From: SLFT01 sp964493075
Lineage (GTDB): Bacteria; Hydrogenedentota; Hydrogenedentia; Hydrogenedentales; CAITNO01
Direction: 5' to 3'
NCBI GenBank assembly: GCA_964493075.1
Contig: CAZBNU010000064.1
Span: 1-19,839, forward strand
Length of the DNA stretch: 19,839 nucleotides
Numbering within the stretch: position 1 is the first letter of the stretch; each line of letters starts with the position of its first letter. The notes under the pieces were generated by a model. The model was not told where the DNA came from. It worked only from the letters and a program-made list of their open reading frames with translations, and did not search any database. Positions 1 through 7,982 of this stretch are shown here, in pieces. Made by a program: the position numbers and the translations under genes.

Positions 1-2144
1 TCTGGGTGGAAGAAAAAGACGTTGCCGCCCGGGAGTTGCTGCAGAGTGAACGGCTCGCCTGTCTGGACTGCGGTGTGGTGATGGAAGAACTCGAACCACG
101 TATGTTTTCGTTCAACAATCCCCACGGCGCCTGTGCCCGATGCACCGGACTGGGCGCGGTCATGGAGATTGATCCGGAACTCGTGGTGCCTGATCCGACG
201 CTGTCCATCCAGGAGGGGGCGATACGTCCCTGGAGCATTCGCCGCCTGCTGGACGGCATGTACCGGCGGGCACTGGAATCGGTATGCAAGCACTACAAAC
301 AACCGGTGACAAAACCCTGGAATAAATTACCGGAATCCTTCCGGAACATTGTGCTGTACGGTTCGGAAGGCGAGGAAATGGATTTTTCCTTCTCCAGCGA
401 AAATCGCACCTATGAAACACGACGCTCCTTTGAAGGGGTGATCCCCAACCTGGAACGGCGTTACCGCGACACCGAATCTAACCGGGCGCGGGACATGATT
501 GCGGAGTTCATGGCATCCCATCCCTGCCCGGAATGCAAGGGGGCACGGCTGCGGCCCGAATCCCTTGCGGTACGGGTTGCCGGACACTCCATTACGGAAG
601 TAACCTCCCTGTCCGTGGGGAAAAGCCTGGAATTCTTTACACAACTGAAACTGGACGAGACGAAGACGAAGATTGCGGAGCGGGTTATCAAGGAAATCAG
701 GGAGCGGCTTGGGTTCCTGAACAGCGTGGGATTGAACTACCTGTCCCTGGAACGGCAGGCGGGCACCCTGTCCGGCGGTGAATCTCAACGCATCCGTCTC
801 GCCACACAGATCGGCAGCGGCCTTGTGGGCGTGTTGTATATTCTCGATGAACCCAGCATCGGCCTGCACCAGCGTGACAACAAGCGGCTGCTGGCAACTC
901 TGGAACGGCTGCGCGATCTGGGCAATACAGTCATTGTGGTGGAACACGACGAAGACACCATCCGGGCGGCGGATTATGTAGTGGATTTGGGACCCGGCGC
1001 AGGGGCGCATGGCGGCGAAGTGGTGGTTGCCGGAACGCCAAAGGAAGTGATGCGCTGCAAGAAATCCCTGACCGGGCAATACCTCTCCGGCGACCTCACC
1101 ATTGCAGTTCCTGAAAAACGCCGCAAAGGCAACGGCAATGAAATAAAAATAAACGGCGCATCCCATAACAACCTGCGCACTGTGAATGTGTCTTTCCCGC
1201 TCGGCACCTTTATCTGCGTTACAGGCGTGTCCGGTTCAGGAAAATCAAGCCTCATCAACGAAACCCTGTACCCGGCCATTGCGCGCAGTTTGCATGGCAT
1301 GACCCGCGTGATACCGGGGAAATTCAGCGCCATTGAGGGTATGGAACACATTGATAAAATCATTGACATAGACCAGTCGCCCATAGGCCGCACGCCCCGA
1401 TCCAATCCCGCCACCTATACGGGGTTGTTCTCGCCCATCCGCGAGTTATTCGCCAAGACACCAGAAGCGCGCGCCCGCGGTTATGCGCCGGGACGGTTCA
1501 GCTTCAATGTCAAGGGTGGGCGATGCGAGGCGTGCGAAGGCAATGGCCTGCTGACCATTGAAATGCACTTCCTGCCGGATGTGTATGTGCCCTGCGATGT
1601 ATGCCACGGCGCACGGTACAACCGCGATACCCTGGAAATCCGATACAAGGGTAGCACCATTACAGACGTGCTCAACATGACCGTGGAAGAGGGCTGTTCC
1701 TTCTTCAAGAACATTCCGGCAGTGTTCGGTAAACTCGCGACGTTGCAGGAAGTTGGCCTGGACTACATCAAACTTGGGCAGGCGGCGACAACCCTGTCCG
1801 GCGGCGAGGCGCAGCGGGTGAAGCTCGCTACGGAACTGTCAAAGCGTCAGACGGGCCGCACGTTGTATATTCTCGACGAACCCACCACCGGGCTACACGC
1901 CGCCGACGTGAATAAACTGCTGGCGGTGCTGCATCAGTTGGTGGACTACGGCAATACCGTCATTGTGATTGAACACAACCTCGATGTCATCAAGACCGCC
2001 GACTGGATTATTGACCTTGGACCGGAGGGCGGCGATAACGGTGGGCGGGTTATCGCAGCAGGCACACCGGAAACCCTAGTCAAGCGCACCACCTCCTTCA
2101 CCGGCCAATACCTGAAAGATAAATTAGGGGTTAGGAATTCTTAG
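1..2144 (+). CDS. uvrA: UvrABC excinuclease subunit A, 5' end cut by window edge
   Basis: UvrA is the damage-recognition ATPase of nucleotide excision repair; it dimerises and loads UvrB on damaged DNA in the cytoplasm. The reading frame is open to the left edge, so the GTG at base 6 is internal. The 712 residues from that codon show, in order, a Cys4 zinc finger (C19, C22, C43, C46, followed by TGLG), the first ABC signature LSGGESQR near residue 255 with LDEPSIGLH, the second Walker A GVSGSGKSS near 407, a second zinc module (CEACEGNG and CDVCHGARYN) from about 507, and the second signature LSGGEAQR near 597 with LDEPTTGLH. Compared with E. coli UvrA (first zinc finger at about 253-280), roughly 230 N-terminal residues with the first Walker A lie outside the window. 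The visible part looks intact. I see no clear hairpin terminator after the TAG stop. Confidence 0.98.
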   Translation, partial: WVEEKDVAARELLQSERLACLDCGVVMEELEPRMFSFNNPHGACARCTGLGAVMEIDPELVVPDPTLSIQEGAIRPWSIRRLLDGMYRRALESVCKHYKQPVTKPWNKLPESFRNIVLYGSEGEEMDFSFSSENRTYETRRSFEGVIPNLERRYRDTESNRARDMIAEFMASHPCPECKGARLRPESLAVRVAGHSITEVTSLSVGKSLEFFTQLKLDETKTKIAERVIKEIRERLGFLNSVGLNYLSLERQAGTLSGGESQRIRLATQIGSGLVGVLYILDEPSIGLHQRDNKRLLATLERLRDLGNTVIVVEHDEDTIRAADYVVDLGPGAGAHGGEVVVAGTPKEVMRCKKSLTGQYLSGDLTIAVPEKRRKGNGNEIKINGASHNNLRTVNVSFPLGTFICVTGVSGSGKSSLINETLYPAIARSLHGMTRVIPGKFSAIEGMEHIDKIIDIDQSPIGRTPRSNPATYTGLFSPIRELFAKTPEARARGYAPGRFSFNVKGGRCEACEGNGLLTIEMHFLPDVYVPCDVCHGARYNRDTLEIRYKGSTITDVLNMTVEEGCSFFKNIPAVFGKLATLQEVGLDYIKLGQAATTLSGGEAQRVKLATELSKRQTGRTLYILDEPTTGLHAADVNKLLAVLHQLVDYGNTVIVIEHNLDVIKTADWIIDLGPEGGDNGGRVIAAGTPETLVKRTTSFTGQYLKDKLGVRNS

Positions 2145-2223
2145 ACGCAAACAAGACAAAGTAGCCTTCACCTGTTCAAGTCAATCTCATAAAGCATTTG
2201 TAATACATCTTATTTTGGTAATG

Positions 2224-2253
2224 TTGACAATATAGTGTTCGTGGTGGTATCTT
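2224..2253 (+). promoter_or_regulatory. sigma70-type promoter of the diheme cytochrome gene
   Basis: A perfect -35 TTGACA (2224-2229) is followed after 18 bases by TATCTT (2248-2253), which carries an extended -10 TG at 2245-2246. Transcription would start near 2260, giving a leader of about 100 bases before the ATG at 2359. It lies in the 214-base gap after uvrA and points at the cytochrome gene. Confidence 0.6.
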
Positions 2254-2264
2254 AGACTTTCCTT

Positions 2265-2281
2265 TTGGGAACAATTCCCAA
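2265..2281. promoter_or_regulatory. 17-base palindrome at the predicted transcription start, possible operator
   Basis: TTGGGAACAATTCCCAA is a perfect inverted repeat with 7-base arms and a 3-base centre. It begins about 5 bases after the predicted start of transcription of the cytochrome gene, a usual place for a repressor site. It could instead form a small hairpin at the 5' end of the mRNA. No regulator gene is adjacent, so the binding protein is unknown. Confidence 0.4.
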
Positions 2282-2358
2282 TTAGAAGTTGTGCGATAGT
2301 TATCTGTCGCTTGATTTCGAGGTTTCTACCACCTGTTAACAGAATAAGGAGAACGAAG

Positions 2359-3735
2359 ATGCGAAGAGAAATGTTTATTATTATTTTGCTGCTTGGGGCA
2401 ATCATGGCAGGCACAGTTTATGCCCAGCAGCCAACAAGCTATTCGCCTGTTGCGCTAACGGAGCCGTTTGACAGTGTCAAAGCGCGTATGGAAGCGGCAA
2501 AGCCGGAAATTATGAAGCGGCAGATGGACCTGCTCAACGAACGGTACGACTTGAGCGACCGCCCCATGGAAGGCGTCACATCAGGACGTGGCAAACCGGT
2601 TCAGGAGGGTGTTCGCGTGAAACTTCCGGAAGGTGTTTCATGGAAGAGTCTGGCCTCCATGAAGGCGTCAGATATTAAAGAGAAAGGGCTTTGGCCCAAG
2701 GGATTCCTTCCACTGCCCCATCCAAACCACCCGGAAGGTGGCATGGTCTTTCCCCAATTCCATATTGATGAAATCAACGCCCAGGAAGGACGGGATTTGA
2801 CCCGATTCGATCTCGATTTTGACCTGCCAGACCATTTTCTTCCGGAATTTCCTCCTGCAATCTATCTGACAACTCGAGCAGACCTTGGTGATGTGTCCCA
2901 GGGAAAAGTGGTCACCATCATGAACTACTTCGAGTTATTCAACGGCATCCTTAATCCCAAACAACTTGAAGGGTTACGCCTTCTGGTAACGCCCTTTCCG
3001 CAACAACAGTTTAACCAGACTGAAGACAGGCGTTCCGCACTACCCAGTCGCGGTGTAACTTGTTTTGACTGCCACGTGAATGGTCACGCAAACGGCGCGA
3101 CCCATCTTGTTGGGGATATACGTCCCCAGGAATTGCGCCATCGCTTGGATATTCCGCCCTTACGCGGCGTAAACGTCCAACGTCTTTTTGGCTCCCAACG
3201 TGCGCTGCGTTCCATTGAAGACTTCACAGAATTTGAACAGCGTGCCGCGTATTTTGACGGCGACCCGGTTATTGCCACCAAGAAAGGCGCGAATATTATT
3301 GAACGAGGCAGTCAGGCCCACTTTATGGCAGAATTCCAGTCCATACTCGATTTTCCGCCAGCGCCGAAACTGGACATCTATGGCAAACTTGATTCCGATC
3401 TGGCAAGCCGACAGGAAATGCGTGGACAGAATCTGTTCTTCGGGAAAGCAAGATGTGCCGAGTGCCATCCCGCCCCCTACTATACGGACAACACCATGCA
3501 TAACCTGAAAGCAGAACGCTTTTTCAATGAAGAAATGGTGAATGGACGTCTGGCCAGCGCGGATGGGCCAATCAAAACATTCCCGCTTCGTGGCATCAAG
3601 GAATCAGCGCCTTACCTGCATGATGGAAGATTGTTAACCTTGGCTGACACAGTCGAGTTCTTCAATCTGATACAGGAGTTAGAATTGTCTACCCAGGAGA
3701 AAGAAGATTTGGTGGCGTTCATGCTTACTCTGTAA
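2359..3735 (+). CDS. exported diheme c-type cytochrome, cytochrome c peroxidase/MauG-related
   Basis: Predicted periplasmic electron-transfer or peroxidase-type protein of 458 residues. The ATG at 2359 is chosen over an in-frame one at 2311 because AAGGAG lies at 2346-2351, seven bases upstream, and because a Sec signal peptide then starts at once: MRREM, a hydrophobic run, and a likely cut after VYA before QQPTS. Two heme c sites are visible, CFDCH at 235-239 and CAECH at 366-370. The C-terminal PLRGIKESAPYLHDGR followed by TLADTVEFF is characteristic of the C-terminal domain of bacterial diheme peroxidases. The protein is longer than a typical CcpA peroxidase (about 320-350 residues); the extra length is an N-terminal region of some 200 residues before the first heme. 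Peroxidase activity is inference, since many relatives have other oxidative roles. It is a single-gene unit with its own promoter and terminator. Confidence 0.85.
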   Translation: MRREMFIIILLLGAIMAGTVYAQQPTSYSPVALTEPFDSVKARMEAAKPEIMKRQMDLLNERYDLSDRPMEGVTSGRGKPVQEGVRVKLPEGVSWKSLASMKASDIKEKGLWPKGFLPLPHPNHPEGGMVFPQFHIDEINAQEGRDLTRFDLDFDLPDHFLPEFPPAIYLTTRADLGDVSQGKVVTIMNYFELFNGILNPKQLEGLRLLVTPFPQQQFNQTEDRRSALPSRGVTCFDCHVNGHANGATHLVGDIRPQELRHRLDIPPLRGVNVQRLFGSQRALRSIEDFTEFEQRAAYFDGDPVIATKKGANIIERGSQAHFMAEFQSILDFPPAPKLDIYGKLDSDLASRQEMRGQNLFFGKARCAECHPAPYYTDNTMHNLKAERFFNEEMVNGRLASADGPIKTFPLRGIKESAPYLHDGRLLTLADTVEFFNLIQELELSTQEKEDLVAFMLTL

Positions 3736-3758
3736 GACCTTCTTTCAACAAATAATCT

Positions 3759-3797
3759 CAGCCGTCATGAATAACATCATGGCGGCTGTTTCTTTTC
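3759..3797 (+). terminator. Rho-independent terminator after the cytochrome gene
   Basis: A 12-pair stem (3759-3770 with 3777-3788) closes a 6-base loop and is followed by TTTCTTTT at 3789-3796. The one non-Watson-Crick pair is a T-G wobble when read on the plus strand and would be an A-C mismatch on the minus strand, so the structure fits the plus-strand cytochrome transcript better than the convergent metG transcript. It sits between the two stop codons and touches the metG stop. Confidence 0.85.
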
Positions 3798-5538
3798 AGA
3801 AGGCTTCGCCACGCAGATGTGCATCGGCGAGTTCCGCGACACGATCCTTGTCAATCTTCGGGAACAGCGCTTCAGGCGTCTGGATGGGGCTGCCCGCCGG
3901 AAGCGGCGTCAACCCTTCAGCCCAGACATCTTCGCCGCCGTCAGGACCGTTTTCCGGCAACGTCACATTCAGGATTGCCGCAAGTCTTTCCGCGCCCTCG
4001 GGCATAAACGGCGCCATGCTGTAACACAAGGCTTTCACCACCTGACAGCACACATACAGCGTTGTGCCGGTGCGCTCGAGGTCGGTCTTGCGCGTTACCC
4101 ACGGTTTCATACCGTCAAAGTACACATTCGCCTTGCGTCCCAGGTCAATGAACCGCTCCAGCGCCTGCCGGAATTTGAAGCCATCCAGAGATTCGGCAAT
4201 GGCAGCCAGCTGCTGCGGGATGGCGTCCAGCATTTCCCGGTCGGCATCCTCAAGCATACCCTCTGGCGGCACACAACCGTCGAAATTCTTTACGGTCATG
4301 GTCAGGCAGCGGTGTACAAAATTGCCCACCACGTCGCACAGTTCACCGTTGTACCGGTTCATGAATTCATCCCAGTCGAAATCGGAATCCTTGCTTTCCG
4401 GTGCGATGGCGCAGAGGTAATAGCGGATGGCGTCCACAGACAGATTTTCCAGCGCCCAGCGCACACTGATCATATTGCCCCGCGACTTGGAGCCTTTCTC
4501 CGACTGGCCGGTCTGCCGGTTAAAAACGTTCAGGTATTCGTTGCCCACCACATGATCCGCAAGGATATAATCCCCTTGGCCCATGAGCATGGCAGGGAAG
4601 ATAACGGCATGAAACGGGACGTTGTCCTTGCCGATGAAATGAATCATGCGCGTGCCTGCGTCCTTCCACCAGATCTCCCAGCCGTGTTCGTCGTTCAATT
4701 TGTCCAAGGCCCACTGGCGCGTATTGGTGACATAGCCGATAGGCGCATCGAACCAGACATAGATACGTTTGTCGGCGGCATCAACATCGTCAACAGGAAT
4801 GGGCACACCCCAATCTGTATCGCGGGTGATGCAGCGGCTGCGCAGGTCGTTCACCCAGCCGTAGGCAATGCCCTTCACATTGGCGCGCCATTCGGGATGC
4901 CTATCCAGCCATGCCTTCAGTTGTTCTTCAAACTTGGGCAGATCGAGAAACCAGTGGCTTGACTTGCGCAATACCGGCGAAGAAGTGTCGCCGGGAATAT
5001 TAGCGCGGGGCTGAAGCAGTTCATGGGCAGCATACTGGGCGCCGCAACTCTCGCATTCATCGCCGTTGGCATCCGTATACCCGCATTTCGGGCATACACC
5101 CTTCACATATCGGTCTGGCAGAAACCGCTCTAACTGCGGCGAATACCACAGTTCCATCTCCTCGGTATGGATATAACCGCTGGCATTCAGGGTTTTGAAA
5201 AACTGCTGGGTGGTGTCCACATGCAACGGCCAGGACGTGCGTCCGTAAATATCATAGGAAATCCCCAGCCGCCGAAACGCCTCGGCATTCGCCGTGTGAT
5301 ACCGGTCAATCACATCCTTCGGAGTGATGCCCTCTTTCAGTGCGGTAAGGGTGATGGGCACGCCATATTCGTCCGAACCGCCCACATACAAGGTCTTCAC
5401 ACCACGCAGGCGCGAGTACCGCACATAAATATCCGCTGGCAAATAAGCGCCCGCAATATGCCCCAAGTGAATGTGCCCATTGGCATAAGGTAAAGCGCTT
5501 GTTACCAAGGTGCGCTCGAAAGTTTTTGTATCGGTCAT
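3796..5538 (-). CDS. metG: methionine--tRNA ligase
   Basis: Class I aminoacyl-tRNA synthetase that charges tRNA(Met) with methionine in the cytoplasm. At 580 residues it has the catalytic core and anticodon-binding helical domain but no C-terminal EMAP/Trbp111-type tRNA-binding domain. The N-terminus has the family's ALPYANG and HIGH-type HLGH (residues 24-27), and the signature GGSDEYG follows. One Cys4 zinc knuckle is present (C149, C152, C162, C165). WFDAPIGYV is characteristic of MetRS. The KMSKS loop appears as EKGSKSRGN near residue 346. The start is supported by AAGGAC upstream of the ATG. The gene converges on the cytochrome gene and has a promoter candidate upstream at 5610-5640. Confidence 0.97.
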   Translation of the reverse strand: MTDTKTFERTLVTSALPYANGHIHLGHIAGAYLPADIYVRYSRLRGVKTLYVGGSDEYGVPITLTALKEGITPKDVIDRYHTANAEAFRRLGISYDIYGRTSWPLHVDTTQQFFKTLNASGYIHTEEMELWYSPQLERFLPDRYVKGVCPKCGYTDANGDECESCGAQYAAHELLQPRANIPGDTSSPVLRKSSHWFLDLPKFEEQLKAWLDRHPEWRANVKGIAYGWVNDLRSRCITRDTDWGVPIPVDDVDAADKRIYVWFDAPIGYVTNTRQWALDKLNDEHGWEIWWKDAGTRMIHFIGKDNVPFHAVIFPAMLMGQGDYILADHVVGNEYLNVFNRQTGQSEKGSKSRGNMISVRWALENLSVDAIRYYLCAIAPESKDSDFDWDEFMNRYNGELCDVVGNFVHRCLTMTVKNFDGCVPPEGMLEDADREMLDAIPQQLAAIAESLDGFKFRQALERFIDLGRKANVYFDGMKPWVTRKTDLERTGTTLYVCCQVVKALCYSMAPFMPEGAERLAAILNVTLPENGPDGGEDVWAEGLTPLPAGSPIQTPEALFPKIDKDRVAELADAHLRGEAF

Positions 5539-5609
5539 GATATGTCCTTCATGGCAGGCAACATTCGCCCGCAGTAATTTTGTTATTGTATCGCCCTGCT
5601 CCCCGTTAC

Positions 5610-5640
5610 ATTATACCTGTAAACAGGGTGGGGTACTCAA
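5610..5640 (-). promoter_or_regulatory. possible metG promoter with a palindrome in the spacer
   Basis: Read on the minus strand, TATAAT occupies 5610-5615 and the best -35 is TTGAGT at 5635-5640, a long spacing of 19 bases. The spacer holds CCTGTAAACAGG (5616-5627), with perfect 5-base arms, which could be an operator. The leader to the metG ATG would be about 65 bases. The perfect -10 is the strongest part; the -35 is weak. Confidence 0.4.
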
Positions 5641-5667
5641 TGTGACGTGAGAGATGTGACGGACATA

Positions 5668-5696
5668 TTTCACAGAGACATGGAGGCACAAAGAAC
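5668..5696. repeat. possible fragment of a CACAGAGACA/GAGGCACA-type dispersed repeat
   Basis: The segment reads TTTCACAGAGACATGGAGG then CACAAAGAAC. From memory this resembles short intergenic repeats of the form CACAGAGACACAGAGGCACAGAGAA seen in several unrelated bacterial phyla. Only one copy is present here. It lies between metG and the small minus-strand gene, next to a short direct repeat TGTGACG (5641-5647 and 5655-5661). Confidence 0.3.
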
Positions 5697-5703
5697 AGAC
5701 GAT

Positions 5704-5886
5704 TCAGCCATTCGTATTGCTCCCGCTTGCCGGGGAAGTGTGGGAAACATAACGGGCGATCCGTTCCTTATATTGTTCCTGAATACGGAGCAGATAGGCA
5801 TGATACTGCTTAGGATCATGATTGGTCTCCGCCTCAATATCATGGCGGTATCGCCGCAACTCTTCAAGTATGGGGTCTTTTTTCAT
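5704..5886 (-). CDS. small conserved-looking hypothetical protein (60 residues)
   Basis: A 60-residue charged, probably helical protein beginning MKKDPILEELRRYRHDIEAE and containing YLLRIQEQYKERIAR. The pattern DPILEEL(R/H)xxRxxI/MxAE followed by a short D-P-K-x-Y/F segment and a second helix resembles a very common family of small uncharacterised bacterial proteins, often annotated only as hypothetical and sometimes found near toxin genes; no toxin partner is adjacent here. The ATG at 5886 is preferred over an in-frame ATG at 5910 because GGAGGTG lies just upstream (5891-5897), and a strong promoter is at 5943-5971. The C-terminal tail (SHTSPASGSNTNG) looks disordered. The function is unknown. 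Confidence 0.7.
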   Translation of the reverse strand: MKKDPILEELRRYRHDIEAETNHDPKQYHAYLLRIQEQYKERIARYVSHTSPASGSNTNG

Positions 5887-5900
5887 TTTACACCTCCATA

Positions 5901-5940
5901 TCGCTATCAATTTGGATTTCGATTTGAATTTCGACAGCGA
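5901..5940. repeat. GATTTC/GATTTG hexamer array with short inverted ends
   Basis: Consecutive degenerate hexamers AATTTG, GATTTC, GATTTG, AATTTC (5909-5932) are flanked by TCGCTATC (5901-5908) and GACAGCGA (5933-5940), which are inverted copies with one mismatch. The array lies between the -10 box and the ribosome-binding site of the small gene, so it would be in its 5' untranslated leader. A related array is present at 9308-9385. Confidence 0.6.
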
Positions 5941-5942
5941 TG

Positions 5943-5971
5943 ATTATAATGTAGCGGCCTTATTACTGCAA
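5943..5971 (-). promoter_or_regulatory. sigma70-type promoter of the small 60-residue gene
   Basis: On the minus strand TTGCAG (5966-5971) and a consensus TATAAT (5943-5948) are separated by exactly 17 bases. Transcription would start near 5936 and read through the hexamer array to the ATG at 5886, a leader of about 50 bases. This supports the short gene as real. Confidence 0.65.
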
Positions 5972-6027
5972 TTTTTTTTGATCCGTTGCTTTGGCCCGGC
6001 AAAGAACCGAAAAACGCCTTACTTTTA

Positions 6028-6036
6028 TGGTATTAT
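6028..6036 (+). promoter_or_regulatory. possible extended -10 promoter of the lipoprotein gene
   Basis: TGG TATTAT (6028-6036) is an extended -10 element about 50 bases before the lipoprotein ATG. No good -35 lies 16-18 bases upstream, so the call is weak. It would be divergent from the promoter at 5943-5971. Confidence 0.35.
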
Positions 6037-6087
6037 ACCAATGGAAGTTTTGTTGCTTGCAGAAGCCAAACCAGAAGGACAGATGTT

Positions 6088-6747
6088 ATGCGTATTTTGC
6101 TCTCACTTTTCTGCGTTGTACTGGTTGTTCTCACGGGGTGTGGCAATTTTCAAAAGCCACCGCCCCCGCCACCGCCGGAACCTGTGGGGCCGCAGACCAA
6201 AGCAGAAGTGTATAATTTGATCAGTCCCGCCATAAACCCACTGCGCAATGCCGCTGCGCCATCGGCCCCTGACATGACCAGCTTCGAACGGGAGCAGGTT
6301 ATGACAGCCCTCAAAAACGCCATTGTCAGCTACGGTTCCTTGAGTTTTGGTCAAGAGGCTATCCGTGAATTGGGGTATGAGGTTATGACCATCGCCCAAC
6401 AGGCAGGCGATAATGAGCGTTACAAATTGGTGCTGGTGTGCATTGATGTACTGGAACTGCTTTCCATGGAGAGTCAGTTACTCAAGAGGCTTGGAGAACG
6501 CGCTGACGTAATCCTGGAACAACCTGTGGTGCGTGTGCGCGGCTTCCTCGATGATCACGAAAAAGGCGACACCTACGCCTTTCTGGAACTGATCAATCAG
6601 CGTACCGGCGAAGCGGAAAAGGTTGAGGCCCGTGTGGGTGATGAATTCAATAACTTGAAATTTATCCGCATTATCGGCAACAACAAGGCGGTACTCTTCG
6701 AATACCAGCGAATACCGGGTCTCTTCTTTGAGGTGGAAGCCTTTTAA
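6088..6747 (+). CDS. proline-rich linker lipoprotein of unknown function
   Basis: A 219-residue predicted lipoprotein. The chosen ATG at 6088 gives a classic type II signal: MR, a hydrophobic run (ILLSLFCVVLVV) and the lipobox LTGC, so the mature protein would start at a lipidated cysteine near residue 17. An in-frame upstream extension to 5986 would bury this signal and is rejected; AAGGA is present before 6088. A run of seven prolines (about 24-30) follows as a tether. The rest, from about residue 40, is predicted mostly helical and then ends in a likely beta-rich part (FLELINQRTGEAEKVEARVGDEF, read from the translation). I recognise no family. It is convergent with the sensor gene, 26 bases away. 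Confidence 0.8.
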   Translation: MRILLSLFCVVLVVLTGCGNFQKPPPPPPPEPVGPQTKAEVYNLISPAINPLRNAAAPSAPDMTSFEREQVMTALKNAIVSYGSLSFGQEAIRELGYEVMTIAQQAGDNERYKLVLVCIDVLELLSMESQLLKRLGERADVILEQPVVRVRGFLDDHEKGDTYAFLELINQRTGEAEKVEARVGDEFNNLKFIRIIGNNKAVLFEYQRIPGLFFEVEAF

Positions 6748-6773
6748 GCATCTTCTATAAAATTAGGCGCAGA

Positions 6774-7982
6774 TCAGGATATGTCTACATCAGGATACAA
6801 CCGCTCCTGGCATTCAGGGCAAATGCCATGAGTGAAGTTGGCATCTGAATGTTCCTGCACATACTTCTCGATCTGTTGCCAGTATCCTTGATCATCCCGT
6901 ATTTTTTTACAGGAGGCGCATATCGGCAGTAATCCCGTCAGTTGCTTCACATCTTTCAGCGCTGTGCTCAGTGCGGCTTTTTCCGCTTCGAGTTGCTGAT
7001 GATTTTCCAGCAATTCCTCCTGCTGCAGGCGCAACACCTTCTGGTACGCATTGATTACCAACGCAGTCAACACAATGACAACCAGAATAATCAGGGCACA
7101 AAGGGCGAGGTTGATGATCAGTGTCTTGTAGGTATGAGCGACTGTTTCGGACTCGCCCTGCGTAACCAGAAGAAACCAGTTTAATTCGGGGATGAAACGG
7201 CTGTTTACGAAAAGGCGCTCCCCTTCGATGTTACAGGACAAAGGACGCTCTTTACTGGCCAAAACTTCAGACGCAATATCGGATAAGACGGGGTCGTTGT
7301 AAAGGGTGTATTCTTTTTCTGCATTCTGGTCGCTTCGCAGCACGATTTCACCTTCGGGCGAAATAAAGTAAACGGCGCTGTCGAATTGGTCTTGATAGCG
7401 CCGCACAATGTCCAACGCCGAGTGCATTGCCAGGCCGATGCCAGTCGCGCCAATATACCGTCCTTCATAATCATAGACGCGATGATTGATAAAAATCGTC
7501 ATAGCGTCCTTGTTTGCCATATCCGGATCTACGTTAAGTTCATAGTCGGCTTCCATTTCGCGCACACGAAAATACCAGGTGTCTCGCGTCTCATTCGCAC
7601 TGACCTGTTTTAATATCCCATCGGGATAATAGTAGTTGCGGGTTTCCTCAGAAACATAGAAACTGGTAAGCGCACCATAACTTTCCTTAATTTCGGAAAG
7701 AAACACACGAATTGTTTCCAAGTCCGTTTCTCCACCAAGGGCCCAGTCGCGCAAAAAACTGTTATGCGCCATAGCCGAGGATATATAGATGGGCTTGATG
7801 ATGTCGCGCTGTATCTCCGAGTATATGTTATCGCTGGTCAATGGAAGAGAACTGCTGGCAATCTGATCGCGCAGATACGAAATGGAAACAAAAAAGCTCA
7901 GCAGGCTTGTGGCAAGGAACCCTGTAACGAGAATGGTACAGAGGGCAAGAAGTAATAATTTCTTTTGATTTTTGATTAGCAT
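6774..7982 (-). CDS. membrane Cache-type sensor with C-terminal double-CxxC motif
   Basis: A 402-residue two-pass membrane protein. TM1 is at about residues 8-32. A large extracytoplasmic region follows with features of a double-Cache ligand-binding domain: WYFRVREMEADYELNVDPD, then YIGATGIGLAM and AVYFISPEGEIVLRSD. TM2 lies at about 288-312. The cytoplasmic part is only a coiled coil (about 315-345) and a tail with PICASCKKIRDDQGYW near 352-366 and ICPECQERLYP near 387-397. That paired CxxC tail is common at the C-terminus of PAS, GAF or receiver-domain signalling proteins in Deltaproteobacteria and related groups, and may bind metal. No histidine kinase, GGDEF, EAL or methyl-accepting domain is visible, so the output is unknown. 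The ribosome-binding site is weak (GAGG about 10 bases upstream). Confidence 0.8.
   Translation of the reverse strand: MLIKNQKKLLLLALCTILVTGFLATSLLSFFVSISYLRDQIASSSLPLTSDNIYSEIQRDIIKPIYISSAMAHNSFLRDWALGGETDLETIRVFLSEIKESYGALTSFYVSEETRNYYYPDGILKQVSANETRDTWYFRVREMEADYELNVDPDMANKDAMTIFINHRVYDYEGRYIGATGIGLAMHSALDIVRRYQDQFDSAVYFISPEGEIVLRSDQNAEKEYTLYNDPVLSDIASEVLASKERPLSCNIEGERLFVNSRFIPELNWFLLVTQGESETVAHTYKTLIINLALCALIILVVIVLTALVINAYQKVLRLQQEELLENHQQLEAEKAALSTALKDVKQLTGLLPICASCKKIRDDQGYWQQIEKYVQEHSDANFTHGICPECQERLYPDVDIS

Noticed and set aside
327..1166. Minus-strand open frame of 279 residues
   Set aside because: It is the shadow of uvrA, which is unambiguous on the plus strand.
3817..4962. Long plus-strand open frame of 381 residues
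   Set aside because: It lies wholly antisense within metG, whose protein has all expected motifs; the plus frame has no recognisable domain.
5822..6220. Plus-strand frame with LDFDLNFDSDD
   Set aside because: The acidic-aromatic pattern is just the translated hexamer array, and the frame runs across a promoter and into the lipoprotein gene in another frame.
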